A stretch of 64,000 bases of DNA from an uncultured Paracoccaceae bacterium (lineage in GTDB: Bacteria; Pseudomonadota; Alphaproteobacteria; Rhodobacterales; Rhodobacteraceae), in the NCBI GenBank assembly GCA_947489705.1, contig CANLEQ010000011.1, positions 1-64,000 on the forward strand. The letters are read 5' to 3'. Shown one piece after another: positions 38,672-48,792 of this stretch. Numbering within the stretch: the stretch's first letter is position 1; every line of letters begins with the position of its first letter. The translations under genes were made by a program, and so were the position numbers. The notes under the pieces were generated by a model that saw only the letters and a program-made list of their open reading frames with translations, did no database searches and was not told the origin of the DNA.

Positions 38672-39677
38672 CGATGATCTGGTCCCTTGGCTGAATGGTT
38701 TGCGCGAGCCGTGCTGCAAGATCCGACCCCGACAGATGGAGATAGGTCATCGTCGTTTGCGGATTGCGGTGGCCGGCATAGGTCGCAATCTCGTGCACCC
38801 GCCACCCGGCGCGCGCGAGGTGGGTTAGTCGGAGGTGGCGGAGAGAGTGGGTCGAGAAGCCAGGAACGTCCGCACGCCGGGCAATTCCGAGGACGGTCTT
38901 GCTCCACTGCCACTTGCTGAGCGGTGATCCATGGTTGCGGTTGGAGACCGACAGAAACAGCGGTCCGGGGGCAGTGTCGAGCGCACGCCGCTGCAACATA
39001 TACTCCATCAACGACCTTCCGGCGCAGGCCGGGTAGCTCACCACCCGTCCAGACGCGGTCTTCGACGTCTCGGCGCGAACAGTGACCAGCCGGTGGGCTG
39101 GATCGATGTCCGGTACCCGCAATGAAACCAGCTCCTCGCGTCTTAACGCTCCGAAATAGGCAAGTGCGAACATCAGCCGGTTGCGAAGATCCTCTCGCGC
39201 CGCCTCAGTGACGATCCGCATCCACCCCGCCTGATCGGGAATTCGAGGGAGAAGCTCTATCTTCCGCACCAGCGCTCGACCAACGCCAGGCCGAATTCGA
39301 TCTGACGTCATGCCGCGCAGATGCGCGCTCCGGGGGACCGGGTTCCGCTCGCGCAAACCGCTGTAGACGAGGTGGTCGTACCAGAGCCGGATTGCCGTGA
39401 TCCGCTGGAGCAAGGTGCTGTTCGCCACCGGCGCGCGCCTGATATCGTCCTCACCGCGCTGCCAGCGCACGAAGAGCGAGACGTCCGCCAAGGTCGCATG
39501 GATCGGTTCGATGCCGTTCGTAGCGCAGAACCCGAAATACTGGTCAAGACCGCGCCCGTAGGCATCGATGGTCCGCTCGGCACGTCCGAGATTCGCGAGG
39601 AGGCGAAGCCACTCCTGCGCCGTCGGCTGGTTGCCGACGCATCGTAATCGCGCCCCCGGGGGAAGATCATTCCCCAT
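38649..39677 (-). CDS. tyrosine recombinase, Tn554 TnpA-like
   Basis: 'ALAYFGALRREELVSLRVPDI…STHSLRHLRLTHLARAGWRVHEIATYAGHRNPQTTMTYLHL'; overlaps next recombinase. Confidence 0.85.
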   Translation of the reverse strand: MGNDLPPGARLRCVGNQPTAQEWLRLLANLGRAERTIDAYGRGLDQYFGFCATNGIEPIHATLADVSLFVRWQRGEDDIRRAPVANSTLLQRITAIRLWYDHLVYSGLRERNPVPRSAHLRGMTSDRIRPGVGRALVRKIELLPRIPDQAGWMRIVTEAAREDLRNRLMFALAYFGALRREELVSLRVPDIDPAHRLVTVRAETSKTASGRVVSYPACAGRSLMEYMLQRRALDTAPGPLFLSVSNRNHGSPLSKWQWSKTVLGIARRADVPGFSTHSLRHLRLTHLARAGWRVHEIATYAGHRNPQTTMTYLHLSGSDLAARLAQTIQPRDQIIDDTLFWV

Positions 39678-39863
39678 CGTTTACATCCTCGAACCGCTCC
39701 AATCGAGCGTAGCCGCTTCGGTCGTCTCCGGTAAGCTGCCTCATCGAGATCGGCGGTGCATAGCCAACGGCGCGCCCGGCCGCGCGCTGCGCTACGCCAA
39801 AGGCTCCGCGCGCGGCCTCCCAAGCCACGGCGAGGACACTATCACATTCCCAGCATGAACGTC

Positions 39864-39876
39864 CTATTCCACGTAA
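39864..39876 (-). repeat. right inverted repeat of element
   Basis: CTATTCCACGTAA = reverse complement TTACGTGGAATAG. Confidence 0.75.
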
Positions 39877-39882
39877 CTACAT

Positions 39883-40910
39883 ACGTCAGTGCCCGCGTCG
39901 TGGCTGTCTACGAGGACTTCACGCCATCGGTGGAGATTTACTCCATCGACGAGGCATTCCTTTGCTTCCAAGGGGTTGAAGATCGAACCGAACATTCTCG
40001 CGAGATGCGTGCGGCGGTCCTGCGGCGCGTCGGCATTCCGGTCCGGGTCGGCATCGCCTCGTCGAAGACGCTTGCCAAATGCGCCAACGAGATTGCCAAG
40101 AAGAACCCGATCTTCGGCGGCGTCCTCGACATGATGGACGAGACGCTGGCCCGCTGGCTGCTGCCCAAAGTGCCAGTGGGGGACATCTGGGGGATCGGTC
40201 GGCAGACGCAAGCCAAGCTCGCGGGCGTCGGGATCACCAACGCGGCCGAGCTGCGCGACATGCCGCTGCGCCAGGCGCGCAAGGTCGGCACCGTCGTTCT
40301 CGAACGGACCGTGCTGGAATTACAGGGGGAACCGTGCCTGTCGTTCGACGAGGTGGAACCGCAGCGCAAGGGCATGGCCGTGACGCGCTCGGCCGGAACA
40401 CCGATGACGGGTTTCGACACGCTGTTCGAGGCGATCTCGGCGCACGCGACGCGGGCCGCCGAGAAGCTGCGCAAGCACGGCCTCGTCGCAGGCACGTTGA
40501 CGGTCTTCTTCCACACCAACCGCCACCGCGCCGATCGTCCGCAATATGCAGGATCGCGTTCGGCACGGCTCATGCCGATGTCGTCGGACACGTTCGATCT
40601 CGTTCACGCCGCCCGACGCTGTGCCGAGGCCGCCTGGCCGAAGGACGCGGGCAAGGGGTACGGGTTCACCAAGGCGGGCGTGATGCTCGACGACCTGCTG
40701 CCAATCGAGGACCGGCCGCGCACGCTCTTCGATGCACCGCAGCCGAAATCGGCGGCGCTCATGGGCGCGCTCGATGCGGTGAACGACCGCTTTGGCAGGA
40801 AGACCATGGTTCTGGCAAGTGAGGGGACGGAACGGGCTTGGAAGCTGCGGGCCGATCACCGCAGCCCGCGCTACACGACGCGGCTGTCGGATTTGCCGGT
40901 CGTGCGGTGA
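39883..40910 (+). pseudogene. umuC: umuC 3' fragment (copy A)
   Basis: 'SARVVAVYEDFTPSVEIYSIDEAFLCFQGVEDRT…' collinear with residues after LYGD in copy B umuC. Confidence 0.93.
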
Positions 40911-40914
40911 CCGA

Positions 40915-41262
40915 TCAGCCCGGTGCGTCGGACTTCAGAGCGGCGCCCTCGCCGAAATACTGAATGTAGCGGTTGAGGATCTGTTGAAACTCCGACCGCA
41001 CCCGCGTCGATTCCGCATTGAGACAGTTGAGATAGGATTCCGCGCCGAGGATGTAGTCCTGGTACTGCTCGTCGATCAGCTCCCTCAGCTCTGGGTCATT
41101 TGTGGGCGGCTCGTAGGCGAACGGTTCCTCGGGAGGTAAGCATCCGACCTGGGCAGGAGCCCAAGTCGGAACCGCCATCATCGCCAGCGTGATCGCGGTG
41201 CGGATCACGGCGTGTATTGCACCAGGGCGGAAGAACGCATGCCGGTATCGAACTTCTGCCAT
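40915..41262 (-). CDS. secreted hypothetical protein (module copy A)
   Basis: signal-like N-terminus; near-identical in copy B. Confidence 0.6.
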   Translation of the reverse strand: MAEVRYRHAFFRPGAIHAVIRTAITLAMMAVPTWAPAQVGCLPPEEPFAYEPPTNDPELRELIDEQYQDYILGAESYLNCLNAESTRVRSEFQQILNRYIQYFGEGAALKSDAPG

Positions 41263-41798
41263 CCCCGCGTGATCGGCTCAGCGGCATCGGGCTCAAGTGT
41301 CAGATTAACCCAGAAGTTCTTATGCTCTGGCGGGCTCATGTTGGTGTAGTGCAGCGTGGTCTGGTATCCGTCAGGGCCGGTCCAGGTCCGACGCTCATAG
41401 GCGGTATCGTAACAGAACGTGGTCACGGATCGGTTGAAGAACCCCTCCCCGTCGCTGGTCACTTCGTGGAACAGGGTCTTGCCCGGCGGGCATTGCCACG
41501 CCTCGCGGGAGGTCGGCTGTCTCCACACATAGTCGATGTCGTAATCGTCGTATTCCGCCCCGTTCGACATGCCGCAGAAGCCGATGGGCGACTTACCATC
41601 GCGCAGGCGGTCGACCATGTGATCGAAGGCGTCGCCGCATCCGCCGGGGAAGCCCGCAGGCATGCAGAGGATCAGCTTGCAATCCATGTCGTAGTCAGCA
41701 GCCGAGGCCGTCGAGGGTGTGAAGCTGGCAAGGGCGGCGATCGCCGCCGTGCCGACAAGCGCGATCGAGGCGGAGCGGGTTCGGTCCATTCTGGTCAT
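41205..41798 (-). CDS. secreted Cys-containing hypothetical protein (module copy A)
   Basis: 'SIALVGTAAIAALASFTPSTASAADYDMDCKLILCMPAGFPGGCGDAFDHMVDRLRDGKSP'; near-identical in copy B. Confidence 0.65.
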   Translation of the reverse strand: MTRMDRTRSASIALVGTAAIAALASFTPSTASAADYDMDCKLILCMPAGFPGGCGDAFDHMVDRLRDGKSPIGFCGMSNGAEYDDYDIDYVWRQPTSREAWQCPPGKTLFHEVTSDGEGFFNRSVTTFCYDTAYERRTWTGPDGYQTTLHYTNMSPPEHKNFWVNLTLEPDAAEPITRGWQKFDTGMRSSALVQYTP

Positions 41799-42366
41799 GT
41801 CGTCTCCTGAGAAGGTGCGAGGCGAGGGGAACTGTCCGGATTCTACCACACGGAAACGAACCGTGAATCCCGAAACTGCGTCGTGATCCAACGCTGCCTC
41901 TGTTGAGTTGCAAGCGAAGCAGGAGCGCGAGAGCCGACATTCGCTGCGTCGCGCTCGAACTCACGCAGTGCGGGACTATCCGGTCATCCGGCGATCAACC
42001 GATGCAGTTGCAGCATGAAGATCGAGGGGCTCGCAGATGCAGCGACAGAGGTTCTGCGCCGCCGCGCAGATCGCGAAAGCGGTCTTTCAAGGCTGCGCCA
42101 GACCGGGGAATCTAAACCCAACATTCGCTGCGGCTCGACGCAGCGCCGCCGATGCGGACTTTTCTGCCGTTCAGCCTACTGTCGGTTTAGAACCACTTGG
42201 CGGTTGGTCGGTTGACGTGGCGGCATTCGCCATGCACCTTATTGAACGAGAGCTTCGTCGTGGAAAATTGCGCATTAGTAGAAAAGCGCGCGCTCGATGA
42301 AATTCTCGGACGGTCCGGTCGGGTGAAACCGATTTTGAAGCTGTCCGAAGAACAGGGAGGAGCGTG

Positions 42367-42609
42367 ATGCAGGGACAGTTCGAAGTCTCCGCAATCGATC
42401 TGTCGATTCTGATCGGCTACCTTATTCTGAGTCGGGTTCTAGCGCTCTGGCTCACCCGCGGCGGCGCCAAGGACACCGATGGCTTCTTCCTCGGCGGACG
42501 CAATTTCATCTGGCCGATGATCGGCTTCTCGCTCTTCGCGACCAACATGTCGGGGCCGCTGCCCAATTCGAGGTTGACGCAATTCCGGCGCGCGCCTCGC
42601 GCCCGATGA
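42367..42609 (+). pseudogene. 5' fragment of a sodium:solute symporter
   Basis: '[50 protein letters not shown]' SSS N-terminus, then divergence. Confidence 0.65.
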
Positions 42610-42620
42610 GGGAGGAAGAC

Positions 42621-44408
42621 ATGCCAGGCCCAATCACGTTCCTGCTTGCGCTGCTGCCTATCGCGACGGTGTTCGTACTGTTGGTCGTGCTCGCGCGATC
42701 GGCCAAGTTCTCGATGCTCGTTGCCTATGTCGTCACCGCACTGACCGCGCTCCTCATCTGGGGTACGGAGCCGGCGAAGGTGCTGGGTGCAACGGTCAAC
42801 GGCGTGGTCACGGCCGCCAGCCTGCTATATATCGTCTTCGGTGCGATCTTGATGCTTTACACGCTAGAGGAAAGCGGCGGCATCCGGTCCATTCGCAGCG
42901 GATTCACCCGCATTTCCCCCGACCGCCGCGTTCAGGCGATCATCATCGCCTGGCTCTTCGGCTCGCTGATCGAGGGCGCGTCCGGTTTCGGCACCCCGGC
43001 GGCGATCGCGGCGCCGCTGTTGGTGGCGATCGGCTTTCCCGCGATGGCCGCCGTCATGGTGTCGCTGATCATCCAGAGCACGCCGGTATCCTTCGGCGCG
43101 GTGGGCACACCGATCCTCGTCGGCGTCCAGACCGGGCTGTCGGGCCAGGAACTGGTCGCGGGCACGATCGACACGCCCTTCGCGGAATACCTGCTGGGCA
43201 TAGCGACCAAGGTCGCCATGATCCACGGTCTGATCGGGTTCCTGATCCCGCTCATCATGGTCGGCATGCTGACCCGCTTCTTCGGCGCGAACCGGTCCTT
43301 CGCGGAGGGTTTCAAGGTGTGGAAGTTCGCGCTTTTCGCCGGCCTCGCCTTCACCGTCCCCTATTACGTCATCGCCTGGCTCCTGGGTCCGGAATTTCCC
43401 TCGCTCGTCGGCGGGATCATCGGCCTGCTCATCGTCGTGCCGGCGACGCAGCGCGGTTTTCTTCTTCCGAAAGAATCCTTCGCCTTTCCGGCCCGCGGAC
43501 AATGGGATTCGAGCTGGATCGGCAAGCTCGACGATCTCGAGGACCACCGTGGCGATACGCCCACCATGTCGCTGCTCAGGGCCTGGGCGCCCTATGTCTT
43601 CGTGGTCCTGCTGCTTGTCCTCACGCGGACGGTCGGGCCGGTGAAGGACTGGCTTACCTCGCCCGCAACCACCCTTGCCCTCGAGAATTTGTTCGCATCG
43701 GGCATCACGACGCGGATCCAGATCCTCTATCTGCCGGGCACGGTGTTGATCCTCGCCTCGCTCTTCACCTTCCTTCTACACAGGATGTCGATGCGGGATT
43801 ACGGGCGCGCGCTGAAATCTTCTGGTTCGACGATGATCGCGGCGGCGCCGGCGCTTCTGCTTGCGGTCCCGATGGTTCAGGTTTTCCTGAACTCCGCATC
43901 GGACCGGCTTGCCAGCATGCCGATCGTCCTCGCAGAGGGCATGTCGGCGGCCGCCGGGGAGGCGTGGCCGCTCTTCGCGCCGCTGATCGGGGCTATGGGG
44001 GCGTTCATCGCCGGGTCGAACACGATCTCGAACATGATGTTCTCGCTGTTCCAGTTCTCCACGGCCGAGCAGATCGGGCTGGGATCGGCGGGCGCGGCGG
44101 TCGTCGTCGCCGCGCAGGCCGTCGGCGGCGCTGCCGGCAACATGATCTGCGTCCACAATGTCGTCGCGGCATCGGCCACTGTCGGCCTTGTGGACCGTGA
44201 AGGCGAGATCATACGCAAAGTCCTGATCCCGCTCGGCTATTACGTCGTTCAGGGCGGTCTGATCGCGACGGCGCTGATCGCCGGCGGGTTCAATCTGTGG
44301 TGGATCGCAGCGATCGTCTGGGCGGCCGGCGTGCTCACCGTCATGGCGATGAACCGCGGCCGGCCTGTCGGCGCGGCTGCAACCGGAGAACAGGCGGCGC
44401 GGCCGTGA
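42621..44408 (+). CDS. lctP: L-lactate permease family transporter
   Basis: multi-TM; '[37 protein letters not shown]…[23 protein letters not shown]'. Confidence 0.93.
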   Translation: MPGPITFLLALLPIATVFVLLVVLARSAKFSMLVAYVVTALTALLIWGTEPAKVLGATVNGVVTAASLLYIVFGAILMLYTLEESGGIRSIRSGFTRISPDRRVQAIIIAWLFGSLIEGASGFGTPAAIAAPLLVAIGFPAMAAVMVSLIIQSTPVSFGAVGTPILVGVQTGLSGQELVAGTIDTPFAEYLLGIATKVAMIHGLIGFLIPLIMVGMLTRFFGANRSFAEGFKVWKFALFAGLAFTVPYYVIAWLLGPEFPSLVGGIIGLLIVVPATQRGFLLPKESFAFPARGQWDSSWIGKLDDLEDHRGDTPTMSLLRAWAPYVFVVLLLVLTRTVGPVKDWLTSPATTLALENLFASGITTRIQILYLPGTVLILASLFTFLLHRMSMRDYGRALKSSGSTMIAAAPALLLAVPMVQVFLNSASDRLASMPIVLAEGMSAAAGEAWPLFAPLIGAMGAFIAGSNTISNMMFSLFQFSTAEQIGLGSAGAAVVVAAQAVGGAAGNMICVHNVVAASATVGLVDREGEIIRKVLIPLGYYVVQGGLIATALIAGGFNLWWIAAIVWAAGVLTVMAMNRGRPVGAAATGEQAARP

Positions 44409-45172
44409 CGGACGCATCCCGCCCCCGCGTCGGCCTCTTCGTCACCTGCCTGGTCGATGCGATCCGGCCCGAGATCGGCTTTGCCGCCATACGGCTTCTG
44501 GAAGATGCCGGGTGCGATGTGGAGGTGCCAACCCGGCAGACATGCTGCGGGCAGCCCGCCTATAACAGCGGCGACGACGCGAGCACTGCGGCGGTGGCCC
44601 GGCAAGTGATCGCCGCGTTCGAGCCGTTCGACCATCTGATCGTGCCCTCGGGATCCTGCGCCGGAACGATCCGGCACGGTTACCCCACCCTGCTCGCTTC
44701 GGATTCCGAGTGGGGGCCACGCGCTGCGCGCCTTGCCGAAAAGACGCACGAGATCATGAGCTATCTGGTCGACATTCGCGATTATACACCGGACGGGCTG
44801 CGGCTGGAGGGGAGCGCCACGTATCACGACAGTTGCGCCGGTCTGCGAGAGCTTGGCATCCACGACCAGCCCCGCCGCCTTCTGGCGGCGGTCGACAGCC
44901 TGGAGATGCGACCGCTTGACGGAGAAAATGTCTGCTGCGGCTTCGGCGGGACGTTCTGCGTCAAGTATCCGGCGATCTCGAACGCGATCGTGGACGAGAA
45001 GGCCGATGCCATCGAACGGAGCGGCGCCGACATGCTGCTTGCGGGCGATCTCGGATGCCTGATGAACATGGCGGGCAAGCTCAACCGGCGTGGATCGAAG
45101 GTGCGCTGTTTCCACACTATCGAAATCCTTGCGGGTGGCGGCGACGGACCGGCCATCGGAGAAAAACCGTGA
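44405..45172 (+). CDS. lutA: lactate utilisation protein A (CCG-domain (Fe-S) oxidoreductase)
   Basis: GTG start overlapping lctP stop; '[16 protein letters not shown]', '[12 protein letters not shown]', '[12 protein letters not shown]'. Confidence 0.93.
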   Translation: MTDASRPRVGLFVTCLVDAIRPEIGFAAIRLLEDAGCDVEVPTRQTCCGQPAYNSGDDASTAAVARQVIAAFEPFDHLIVPSGSCAGTIRHGYPTLLASDSEWGPRAARLAEKTHEIMSYLVDIRDYTPDGLRLEGSATYHDSCAGLRELGIHDQPRRLLAAVDSLEMRPLDGENVCCGFGGTFCVKYPAISNAIVDEKADAIERSGADMLLAGDLGCLMNMAGKLNRRGSKVRCFHTIEILAGGGDGPAIGEKP

Positions 45173-46596
45173 CTGCCACGACCCGGCCCGGCTTCAAGGC
45201 CCGCAGCGACGCTGCCCTTGCGAACCCCACGTTGAAGACCGCCATCGACCGCACCACAGGCACCGCCGAGCGCAAGCGCGCCGCTGCGCTGGCCCGGTTT
45301 GCCGAATATGAAGCGGCGCGATCCCGCGGCAGCGCGATCAAGGACCATGTGATTGCCAATCTCGATCACTACCTGGAGATGTTCGAGCGCAACGCCACCG
45401 CATCGGGCGCCAAGGTCCATTGGGCCGCTACCGAGTCCGAGGCCTGCGACATCGTCATCCGCCTCTGCCGGGAGGCGGGTGCGAAGCGCGTCACCCGCTC
45501 GAAATCCATGCTGGGCGAGGAGATCGGCCTGCCCGACGCGCTCGGCTCGGCCGGGATCGAGCGGGTCGAGACCGACCTTGCCGAACACATCATCCAGCTC
45601 GCGGGCGAGCATCCCTCGCATATCATCTGGCCGGCGATGCACCGCACTCGCGAACAGGTGGCCGAACTCTTCAACGCCGACCACAAGCCGCCCCCGGCCG
45701 ATGACGAGGCGGCCTCCATGGTCCAGAGCGCGCGCCATGTTCTGCGCGAGAAGTTCCTGAGCGCGGATGTCGGTATTTCCGGGGCCAATTTCCTGATCGC
45801 CGACACGGGCGCAACCTGCACCGTCACCAACGAAGGCAATGCCGAGCTGACGACGACACCCCCGCGCGTCCATATCGTGACCGCGGGCATCGAGAAGCTG
45901 GTCCCAAGCACGTCGCACGCCATGGCGCTGCTCCGGCTTCTGGTGCGCTCCGCCACCGGGGGCGAGTTGACCCAATACACCACGTTTCACTGCGGCCCGA
46001 AGCGTCCCGGCGACGCCGACGGCCCCGAGAAGATGCATATCGTCCTGGTGGATAACGGCCGATCGGAGATGATCGCAAACGAGTTCCGCGACATGCTGCG
46101 CTGCATCCGGTGCGGCGCCTGCATGAACCACTGCGTTGTCTACCGGCAGATCGGCGGCCACGCCTACGGCGGCACCTATCCGGGCCCGATGGGCGCCGTA
46201 CTCACCCCGGTCCTCGACGGGCTGGCACAGTCTCGCGACCTGCCCTTCGCCTGCACCATGAACGGGCGCTGCGCCGAGGTCTGTCCGGTCGAGATCCCGC
46301 TTCCCACGCTGCTGCGTGCCTGGCGGGGCCGAAGCTGGCGCGCGGGGCTGGAGGGCGCGACGATGCGTGCCGGCCTCGGGGCCTGGGCGGGCCTTGCCCG
46401 TCGGCCGGGCCTCTACCGAATGGCCAGCGGGATCGGCGTGCGCGCACTGCGCCTGCTCGGTCGCAGCGGGTGGATCGGATCTCTGCCTTTCGCCGGTGGC
46501 TGGACCCGGCACCGCGACCTGCCCGGTCCTACCGGGGGCACCTTCATGGAGCGCTACAAGGCCGAACGCGGCAAGCGACCGGAGGATCGACGATGA
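45169..46596 (+). CDS. lutB: lactate utilisation iron-sulfur protein B
   Basis: GTG start overlap; 'CIRCGACMNHCVVYRQIGGHAYGGTYPGPMGAVL', 'CTMNGRCAEVCPVEIPL'. Confidence 0.95.
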   Translation: MTATTRPGFKARSDAALANPTLKTAIDRTTGTAERKRAAALARFAEYEAARSRGSAIKDHVIANLDHYLEMFERNATASGAKVHWAATESEACDIVIRLCREAGAKRVTRSKSMLGEEIGLPDALGSAGIERVETDLAEHIIQLAGEHPSHIIWPAMHRTREQVAELFNADHKPPPADDEAASMVQSARHVLREKFLSADVGISGANFLIADTGATCTVTNEGNAELTTTPPRVHIVTAGIEKLVPSTSHAMALLRLLVRSATGGELTQYTTFHCGPKRPGDADGPEKMHIVLVDNGRSEMIANEFRDMLRCIRCGACMNHCVVYRQIGGHAYGGTYPGPMGAVLTPVLDGLAQSRDLPFACTMNGRCAEVCPVEIPLPTLLRAWRGRSWRAGLEGATMRAGLGAWAGLARRPGLYRMASGIGVRALRLLGRSGWIGSLPFAGGWTRHRDLPGPTGGTFMERYKAERGKRPEDRR

Positions 46597-47240
46597 GCGC
46601 GCGCGACAGCATTCTGTCGGCCATACGCACGGGCCTTGGCGGAAGTCGAAACGACCCGGCCGCGATCGCCGCGGAGGCTGCGGATCTTCTTGCCGCGCCC
46701 GAGACGATCCGCCCGCCTCTGGTTGCCGCGACGCCGGTCGACGCGTTCTGCGAGAAGTCCGAGGCGCTCGGGGCCACGGTGGACCGGATCGGGAGCATCG
46801 ATGAGGTTCCCGCTTCGGTCGGACGCTATCTCGAGGGCCAGGGGCTGTCGGCGGAGATCGCCGTCGAGTCCGCCGCGCTTTTCCGCGATCTGGACTGGGG
46901 GGATCTCCGACCGCGCCTTGCCGTGGCGCCGGATGCGCCCGCCGCCGTCGGGCTCGCCCGCCACGGTATCGCCGAGAGCGGATCGCTCGTCATTCACTCC
47001 GGCAAGGAGACGCGGATCCTGCTCGCATTCCTGCCATTGCATCACATTGTGGTCCTGCGCGCGGCCAGCATCGTTTCCCATCTGGAAGATTACGCCGCCC
47101 TGCTTGTCGGACACGAAACCTCGCCCCGCAATGCCGTCCTTATCACCGGCCCCAGCGGGACGACCGACATCGAGGGAAGCTACGTCCGCGGGGCGCATGG
47201 TCCCGGGTTCGTGCACGTGATTCTTGTCTTTGATGCATGA
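46593..47240 (+). CDS. lutC: lactate utilisation protein C
   Basis: ATGA overlap with lutB; 'ITGPSGTTDIEGSYVRGAHGPGFVHVILV'. Confidence 0.93.
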   Translation: MSARDSILSAIRTGLGGSRNDPAAIAAEAADLLAAPETIRPPLVAATPVDAFCEKSEALGATVDRIGSIDEVPASVGRYLEGQGLSAEIAVESAALFRDLDWGDLRPRLAVAPDAPAAVGLARHGIAESGSLVIHSGKETRILLAFLPLHHIVVLRAASIVSHLEDYAALLVGHETSPRNAVLITGPSGTTDIEGSYVRGAHGPGFVHVILVFDA

Positions 47241-47656
47241 AACGTTGGTCGGCCACTGAACGCAGATACTACCGGCCAGCAGTGGCAAGCGAGCGGAGAT
47301 CGGGAGCGCGGTTTGCATGAAATTGAAACCGGTCGCTTGCCAATACCGACCGAACGCCCGGTTCGTCCCGCGGTGCAGTCGCTGCTCCTGAGGAATTCGC
47401 TGCGCGGCGCTCGAACGACCGGATTTACAGCTGCGATGCGGCATGAAGATCTGCCGCACCGCGACAGGTGTTCTTCTGCGAGCGCGCGCAGCGAGCATTT
47501 GACACTTCTGCAATGGGCTCGGAGCCGCCATTCGCCGATCGCTGCTCGAACGGCCGCTCTGGCTTGGACGCTGCCTGACCGGACCTCCGATAGTTAGAGA
47601 TCTCCGGTCCGGTCAGGCTCGTCGCGACATTTCGGGGCTTGCGCTCAAGACAGATG

Positions 47657-47729
47657 CTCTTCCCTTTGGAAGCCGGGGGCTTTCGGATCGGATACGCGGA
47701 CCCGAAGATCGGGGGCATCGGTCTGTCAG
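47657..47729. repeat. relict of ardC leader region (matches 6422-6494)
   Basis: CTCTTCCCTTTGGAAGCCGGGGGCTTTCGGATCGGATAC…GGCATCGGTCTGTCAG shared at both loci. Confidence 0.85.
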
Positions 47730-47986
47730 GTGTTCTCGAACATCACTGTGTTGAACGATCCTTCCGCCAGTTTCACCGTGCTGGACCATGCGCCGACATC
47801 GACGGAATGGACCACATAGACTTGCCCCAGTTCGAGGACCTCGCAGGCATCTTCGATGTCGCTTCTGAACCCGCCGACGCCACTGAACCGGACTACGGCT
47901 CCAGGCTTCGTCTCGATGCTCATGGATTGACGCAATCCGTCGATCTGCGACCCGATACTCTCGGCGTCTCGTTGTTCGTCGTTCAT
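47726..47986 (-). CDS. small conserved hypothetical protein (module copy B, intact)
   Basis: MNDEQRDAESIGSQIDGLRQSMSIETKPGAVVRFSGVGGFRSDIEDACEVLELGQVYVVHSVDVGAWSSTVKLAEGSFNTVMFENT. Confidence 0.65.
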   Translation of the reverse strand: MNDEQRDAESIGSQIDGLRQSMSIETKPGAVVRFSGVGGFRSDIEDACEVLELGQVYVVHSVDVGAWSSTVKLAEGSFNTVMFENT

Positions 47987-48016
47987 CTCGAAGTTTCTCT
48001 TGCTCGATTGAAGTGC

Positions 48017-48340
48017 TCAGGGGGTGCCTTGGGGACCGGAATTGCCATCGACGCCGGCCGCGCGGAGGTGCGTTTCGCGGTTTGCCAGCGCCATGATGAT
48101 CGGGGTTTGCGGAGCGTCGCAGCGATGACCGCGCAGCGGTCTTTCAAATCCTGTCCGGTAATGATGTGGCGGCCCCTTCAGGAGCGCGGCGATCTTCTGA
48201 AGGAGTTGCACGTCCAGTTCCACCCCGATCTCGTCGACCGGAAAGGCCCGCATGTGCCGGGCTTCGGCGGCATACTTCACAGCCGACGTGCGGCGGCGGT
48301 CGATCGTGTAGGCCATCGTCAGCCAATCCCCAAGGGTCAT
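48017..48340 (-). CDS. conserved hypothetical protein (module copy B)
   Basis: paralogue of 12683-13006. Confidence 0.6.
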   Translation of the reverse strand: MTLGDWLTMAYTIDRRRTSAVKYAAEARHMRAFPVDEIGVELDVQLLQKIAALLKGPPHHYRTGFERPLRGHRCDAPQTPIIMALANRETHLRAAGVDGNSGPQGTP

Positions 48341-48585
48341 GGTTCGACAGCAGCGCAGGCGTCGGCGTTCTCGATCTGCCAGCAGTCGAGGTCGTTGTCG
48401 AAGCGGATCGTCGCGTCGGAGCCGTGCTGTTCGACGAAGAGGCGATCCGCTGCCGTGCGTCGGGAGAGGTGCAGCTCGGCCGCGCGATGGCCGCTCGGGC
48501 GTTTGCACCACGCGCCCGCGGCTGCCCGGCAATCTCCGCAGGGAACGGCGAGGACGGGGTGCTTGTGTCGGGTGAAATCAGGCAT
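48337..48585 (-). CDS. zinc-finger-like small protein (module copy B)
   Basis: paralogue of 13003-13251. Confidence 0.65.
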   Translation of the reverse strand: MPDFTRHKHPVLAVPCGDCRAAAGAWCKRPSGHRAAELHLSRRTAADRLFVEQHGSDATIRFDNDLDCWQIENADACAAVEP

Positions 48586-48672
48586 GGACTGCCTCCATAT
48601 CTCTTGGCGCGACAGCGCCGGATGCGGTATGGGTGCCGCAGCCCCCGAATGGGGCTGCGGCTGGGCTCGTCG

Positions 48673-48792
48673 TCAGACGGACCCGTGCTGGACGAGGAAG
48701 GCGCGGGCGATCTTGGTGGAGAGGCCGCCCTTCCTCAGCAGCGCCCAGGCTTCAGCCCGGCGTGCTTGCCAGTAGGTTTCCAGTGTTCTCAC
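48673..48792 (-). CDS. 39-aa small protein (module copy B)
   Basis: identical protein to 13339-13458; GAGGAGG-GTG start. Confidence 0.5.
   Translation of the reverse strand: MRTLETYWQARRAEAWALLRKGGLSTKIARAFLVQHGSV

Larger units (their letters stand above)
14438..39882. mobile_element. ~25.4-kb Tn554-family-like element/island inserted precisely in umuC
   Basis: exact in-frame reconstruction of umuC on removal; inverted repeats TTATGTGGAATAG (14438-14450) and CTATTCCACGTAA (39864-39876), 12/13 match; TnpA/TnpB-like recombinases at right end. Confidence 0.85.
39883..41973. repeat. duplicated module copy A, right part (direct repeat of ~49770-51861)
   Basis: near-identical to copy B through 'GCGTCGCGCTCGAACTCACGCAGTGCGG'. 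Confidence 0.9.

Noticed and set aside
14438-39882. Conjugative/ICE interpretation of the umuC island
   Set aside because: No relaxase, coupling protein or type IV secretion genes inside the element; recombinases are Tn554-like rather than a single tRNA-targeting integrase.
44824-46512. 562-aa minus-strand ORF opposite lutA/lutB
   Set aside because: Antisense shadow of Fe-S cluster proteins.
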